Source: Alphaproteobacteria bacterium (GTDB taxonomy: Bacteria; Pseudomonadota; Alphaproteobacteria; Rhodobacterales; Rhodobacteraceae). From it: a stretch of DNA of 64,000 nucleotides. The notes under the pieces were generated by a model. It was not told the origin of the DNA. It ran no database searches and saw only the letters and a list, made by a program, of their open reading frames with translations. Both the position numbers and the translations under genes were made by a program. Numbering within the stretch: the first letter of the stretch is position 1; every line of letters begins with the position of its first letter. The stretch is from contig JAUIDE010000001.1 in the NCBI GenBank assembly GCA_030429105.1, positions 62,001-126,000 of the forward strand, in the 5' to 3' direction. Of this stretch, positions 60,701-64,000 are shown piece after piece.

Positions 60701-62065
60701 CTATTCCGGGACAAGGCGCCAGACCTTGCCGCTCTCGCCGGTCGGGATTCCCTGAGCGGTGGTGAGGAGCAGGATTTCGCCCTCCGCGTCGAGGCCGAGG
60801 GAGTGCAGGCGCTGGTCGAGCTCCAGCAGGGGCTCCATTGGCCAGAGGCCATCCGCCTGCGGGTCGGCTGCGTAGACGAGGCCCGAGGGCGCCATGATCG
60901 TGCGGCTGAAGTCCCCGAAGACGAGCCGCCCTTGCAGTTCGGGAATCGACGCGCCGCGATAGACGAGGCCGCCGACATTGGCCGAACCCATCGGCTCCGC
61001 GCCGGTGCGGGACATCGGGAGGGCGGCGGCCCAGTTGGCGTATTCCACGACGGGGGCGAGATAGGGGGCGCCGCGCGCGTCCCGCTCCGGGCAGTCCTTC
61101 GGCGGGTCGAAGACGCGGGAGCGGTCGAAGCAGTGGGTTCCCTCCTTCACGGCCCAGCCGTAATTGCCGGGCGCGTCCACGCGGTAGATCGTCTCCCACA
61201 AGGTCTCCGCCACGCCGTTGACGAAGAGCGCGCCGCTTTCGGGGTCGGGCGCGATGCGGAACGGGTTGCGGAAGCCGAGCGCCCAGATCTCGGGCCGGGC
61301 GCCCGGCTCGGCGGCGAAGGGATTGCCGGCGGGGATCGCGTAGGCGAGGCCGGGAGCGGGGGGCGCGTCCACATCGATCCGGAGGATCTTGCCGTGGAGG
61401 CGGGACAGGTCCTGCGCCCAGCCGTCGTAATGGTGGAACTCGGCGGGGAGGCGGAACGGGTCCTCCGGCGTGAGGGAGGCGAGCGGGCTTTCGCCTTCGG
61501 CTTTCGGGGGAGACCAGACTTCGGGGACGCCGTGAACGCCGCCGCCATCCCCGATCCCGACGAAGAGCAGGCCATCCTCGCCGAAGGCGAGGCCGCCGCC
61601 ATTGTGCTTGCGGTTGATCCAGTCGATCTCGATCAGGGAGCGCTCGCTCGCCGTGTCGGCGCGCTCCGGCGTCGTGGCGAATTCGGAGAGGCGCCAGGTG
61701 TAGGCGGTCGATCCTGACCACGGTGAATCGGAACGGCGCGCGCCGGCGTAGGTCACGAAGACGCGGGCGTCCTCCGGGAAGTCGGGATGGAGGGCGAGGG
61801 ACCAGAGGCCGCGCTCGTCGAAGGCGGGGAGGATGGGCGAGAGCCGGTCGCGGAGGTCGAGGAAGGGCTCCGCGCTCCGCTCGCCGTCCGGCCCGATGCG
61901 GTGGACGAGGCCGGTCTGGTCCCCGACGAGAAGCGCGCCGCCCGGAGCCGGAAGGGCGAAGACGGGAGCGTCGAAGCCCTCCGCCACGAGTTCGGCCCTG
62001 AGCGCCGGCGGCTTCGCCGCGGCGGCGTGCGCGATGACGATGACGAGCGCGGCGAGTATGCGCAT
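60701..62065 (-). CDS. PQQ-dependent sugar dehydrogenase-like beta-propeller (YliI/GDH-B family)
   Basis: Periplasmic six-bladed propeller of 454 residues. The signal peptide is MRILAALVIVIAHAAAA. LVAEGFDAPVFALPAPGG begins the propeller, DERGLWSLALHPDFPEDARVFVTYAG and RKHNGGGLAFGEDGLLFVGIGDGGG give the usual family His and Gly-rich loops, and WALGFRNPFRIA follows. Such enzymes oxidise aldose sugars to lactones with PQQ. No PQQ synthesis genes are in the window. It is convergent with the ParB-like gene, 6 bp apart. Confidence 0.9.
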   Translation of the reverse strand: MRILAALVIVIAHAAAAKPPALRAELVAEGFDAPVFALPAPGGALLVGDQTGLVHRIGPDGERSAEPFLDLRDRLSPILPAFDERGLWSLALHPDFPEDARVFVTYAGARRSDSPWSGSTAYTWRLSEFATTPERADTASERSLIEIDWINRKHNGGGLAFGEDGLLFVGIGDGGGVHGVPEVWSPPKAEGESPLASLTPEDPFRLPAEFHHYDGWAQDLSRLHGKILRIDVDAPPAPGLAYAIPAGNPFAAEPGARPEIWALGFRNPFRIAPDPESGALFVNGVAETLWETIYRVDAPGNYGWAVKEGTHCFDRSRVFDPPKDCPERDARGAPYLAPVVEYANWAAALPMSRTGAEPMGSANVGGLVYRGASIPELQGRLVFGDFSRTIMAPSGLVYAADPQADGLWPMEPLLELDQRLHSLGLDAEGEILLLTTAQGIPTGESGKVWRLVPE

Positions 62066-62126
62066 GGGTCCTGTCCCCCCTTTTGGGGCGGACCCTATCA
62101 CGGCGGGACGCCGTTGGAAGCGCCCC

Positions 62127-64000
62127 TCACTCCGCCGGGGCGCCGCCAAGCTCCCGCGCCAGCATCTTCTCTACATGGCCGCGCGGCTTCGTCAGCCGGG
62201 CGAGGCGGTCGTAGAGGACGGGGGTGACGAAGAGCATCAGCACGGTCGCGAGGGAGAGGCCGGCGATGATGACGGTGCCGATGGCCACACGGCTCTCCGC
62301 CCCTGCGCCCGTCGCGAAGACGAGGGGCGCGGCGCCGAGGACGGTGGAGACGGCGGTCATCATGATCGGGCGGAGGCGGAGCACGGCGGCGTCGACAACC
62401 GCGTCGCGCACTTCCAGCCCCTCGTCGCGGAGCTGGTTCGCGAATTCGACGATGAGGATGCCGTTCTTCGCGATGAGGCCGATGAGCAATATGACCCCGA
62501 TCTGCGAGTAGATGTTCAGCGTCAGCCCGCCGAGCGCGAGCGCGTAGACGGCGCCGGCGAGGCCGAGCGGCACGGTGAGCATAATCGAGATCGGGTGCAC
62601 GAAGCTTTCGAACTGCGCGGCGAGGACGAGGAAGACGATGAGGAGGGCGAGGGCGAAGACGAAGCCCGCCCCGGCCTCCTGATCCTTGAAGGCGCGGGAT
62701 TGACCCTCATAGCCGATCGCGGCCTCCGCCGGCAGGACGGTGCGCGCCTCCGCCTCCAGCGCGGCGAGGGCGTCGCCGAGGCTGTAGCCCTCGGCGAGGG
62801 CGGCGGAGAGCTCGATGGAGGGCAGCCGGTCATAGCGGCGAAGCTCGGGCGCGGCGGCGTTCTCCGTCATCGTCACGAGGGCTCCGAGCGGAACGAGGCT
62901 CGCGCCGTCCCCCGATCGGACGAAGATGTTGGAGATGTCGGAGGGCGTGCGCCGGTCGTCCCGCTCGGCCTGGAGGAGAACGGGGTATTCGCGCCCGCGG
63001 CTCACGAAAGTCGTCACCTCGCGGGAGGCGAACATGGTCTGAAGCGTCGAGGCGATGATCTCCGCCGAGACGCCGAGATCGTCCGCCCGTTCGCGGTCTA
63101 TCTCGATGTCGAGCTGCGGCAGGTTCTCCTCGTAGTCGAGTTCCGGATTGACGAGGCCGGGATTGGCGCGGGCGGCGACGAGCAACGCCTCCGCCCATTC
63201 CTTCACCAGCTCGAAATCCGGGCCGCCGATGATGATGCGCACCGGGGTCGAGGAGCCGCGGAGGCCGAGCCCCGCAGGGGTGACGGGAAAGCCGCGGGCG
63301 ACCGTCACCTGGCCCATCTTCGGCGCGATCTCCCGCACGATCTCCGCCACGTTCCGCTGCCGCTCCTCCCACGGCGCGAGGCGGAAGACGACGAAGGAGC
63401 GGAAGGGGCGGCCGAAGGAGCCGGAGAAGGTGAAGATCGCCGCGATTTCCCCGGTCTCCCGCAGGGGTATCAGGATCTCCTCGACCTGCCGCGCCGCGAT
63501 GTCGGTATGTTCGAGCGTCGAGCCCTGCGGCGCGGTGAGCGGCACGAAGCCGACGCCGCGATCCTCCCGCGGGGTCAGTTCGCGCGGCAGGGATTCGTAG
63601 AGCGGCCAGGCGCCCGCGGCTGCGACGACGGCGACGGAGAGGACTACGAGGGGCGCGCGCACCGCGAAGCCGAGCGCGCGGCGATAGGCGCGGGCGATCA
63701 CGCCTTCCCGCCGCTTGCCGACCTCGCCGCGCGCCTGCGCCGCCTTCGCCCGCCGCCCGGAAAGGAGGCGCGAGGCGAGGGCGGGGCAGGCGGTGAGGGC
63801 GACGAAGGTGGAGATCGCCACGGCGCTCGCCATGACCCAGCCGAACTCGATGAAGAGCCGCCCGACCTGCCCGGGGAGGAAGGAAAGCGGCACGAAGACG
63901 GCGATGAGCGTGATGGAGGTGGCGAGCACCGCGAAGGTCACCTGCCGGGCGCCGTTGAAGCTCGCCGCGAGCGGCGACTCCCCCTCCTCGATCCGGCGCT
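62127..64000 (-). CDS. RND efflux transporter (AcrB/MexB superfamily), 5' part outside window
   Basis: C-terminal about 624 residues of an inner-membrane RND pump; full family members are 1,000-1,050 residues. The reading frame is open to base 64000, where it reads RRIEEGESPLAASFNGARQ, before the membrane segment TFAVLATSITLIAVFVPLSFLPG. The second porter and transmembrane half follows: VVAAAGAWPLYESLPRELTPREDRG, EGYSLGDALAALEAEA, LALLIVFLVLAAQFESFVHPISIMLTVPLGLAGA, IGVILLIGLIAKNGILIVEFANQLRDEG and TAVSTVLGAAPLVFATGAG. It uses proton motive force to expel compounds; the membrane-fusion partner should lie upstream, beyond the window. Confidence 0.94.
   Translation of the reverse strand, partial: RRIEEGESPLAASFNGARQVTFAVLATSITLIAVFVPLSFLPGQVGRLFIEFGWVMASAVAISTFVALTACPALASRLLSGRRAKAAQARGEVGKRREGVIARAYRRALGFAVRAPLVVLSVAVVAAAGAWPLYESLPRELTPREDRGVGFVPLTAPQGSTLEHTDIAARQVEEILIPLRETGEIAAIFTFSGSFGRPFRSFVVFRLAPWEERQRNVAEIVREIAPKMGQVTVARGFPVTPAGLGLRGSSTPVRIIIGGPDFELVKEWAEALLVAARANPGLVNPELDYEENLPQLDIEIDRERADDLGVSAEIIASTLQTMFASREVTTFVSRGREYPVLLQAERDDRRTPSDISNIFVRSGDGASLVPLGALVTMTENAAAPELRRYDRLPSIELSAALAEGYSLGDALAALEAEARTVLPAEAAIGYEGQSRAFKDQEAGAGFVFALALLIVFLVLAAQFESFVHPISIMLTVPLGLAGAVYALALGGLTLNIYSQIGVILLIGLIAKNGILIVEFANQLRDEGLEVRDAVVDAAVLRLRPIMMTAVSTVLGAAPLVFATGAGAESRVAIGTVIIAGLSLATVLMLFVTPVLYDRLARLTKPRGHVEKMLARELGGAPAE

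Overview
The window is high-GC DNA from an alphaproteobacterium, most likely a Rhodobacterales-type marine or soil lineage. The support for this is a full GcrA cell-cycle regulator, a CckA-like receiver protein, the gene order argS - SPOR protein - nagZ - scpA - scpB, a one-cysteine DksA, phasins and a VPLPA-CTERM protein. Genes are densely packed. Many start inside the stop codon of the gene before (ATGA, GTGA or TTGA junctions), so several start sites can be placed firmly. I saw no rRNA, tRNA, CRISPR array, insertion sequence or replication origin.

Layout. 1-2056 (minus): an overlapping operon RidA - glycerophosphodiester phosphodiesterase - PF04339 protein, the last cut by the window edge. 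2123-4658: a VPLPA-CTERM secreted protein with terminator, and a TetR regulator divergent from a LysE exporter. 4745-11866: aminotransferase, homocysteine S-methyltransferase, SnoaL-like protein, voltage-gated-type K+ channel, group II PLP decarboxylase, a cytochrome P450 and a LprI/MliC-like periplasmic protein.

11871-25987 is the most interesting part: a 14-kb block for uptake and breakdown of an unidentified compound, probably an N-methylated or quaternary amine. A BetI-like repressor and a small-molecule methyltransferase lie divergent from an operon of two phytoene-dehydrogenase-fold FAD oxidoreductases, a GcvT/DmdA-type folate protein and a class III aminotransferase. Next come a formaldehyde-activating-type protein, a PotD-like binding protein with a first Rieske oxygenase, and on the other strand a second Rieske oxygenase with PotB/PotC/PotA-like transporter genes. 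Three copies of one palindrome, consensus half-site TTTATTTGAGC, lie in the three control regions of the block. They define a predicted regulon of the BetI-like protein.

26125-33512: a lower-GC acyltransferase and a possible Tat-protein remnant, enoyl-CoA hydratase, a TIGR03084 protein, gcrA, a DUF2927 lipoprotein, an acetyltransferase, an AEC transporter and a MoxR ATPase. 33678-43000 is housekeeping: dksA, A-type Fe-S carrier, dGTPase, an HTTM-DCC fusion, argS, SPOR protein, nagZ, scpA, scpB and a small basic protein. 43106-50447: SET-domain protein, CckA-like receiver, P1 peptidase, SDR, TauE/SafE and Bcr/CflA exporters, and an operon of two CoA-transferase subunits with a nucleoside hydrolase. 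50542-55672 looks like a carbon-storage neighbourhood: WS/DGAT with a histone-H1-like tail, an alpha/beta hydrolase, two phasin-type proteins and a DUF445 protein. 55681-64000: beta-lactamase-fold esterase, a CYP102 (P450BM3-type) self-sufficient monooxygenase, a tiny ParB-like protein, a PQQ sugar dehydrogenase and the C-terminal part of an RND efflux pump.
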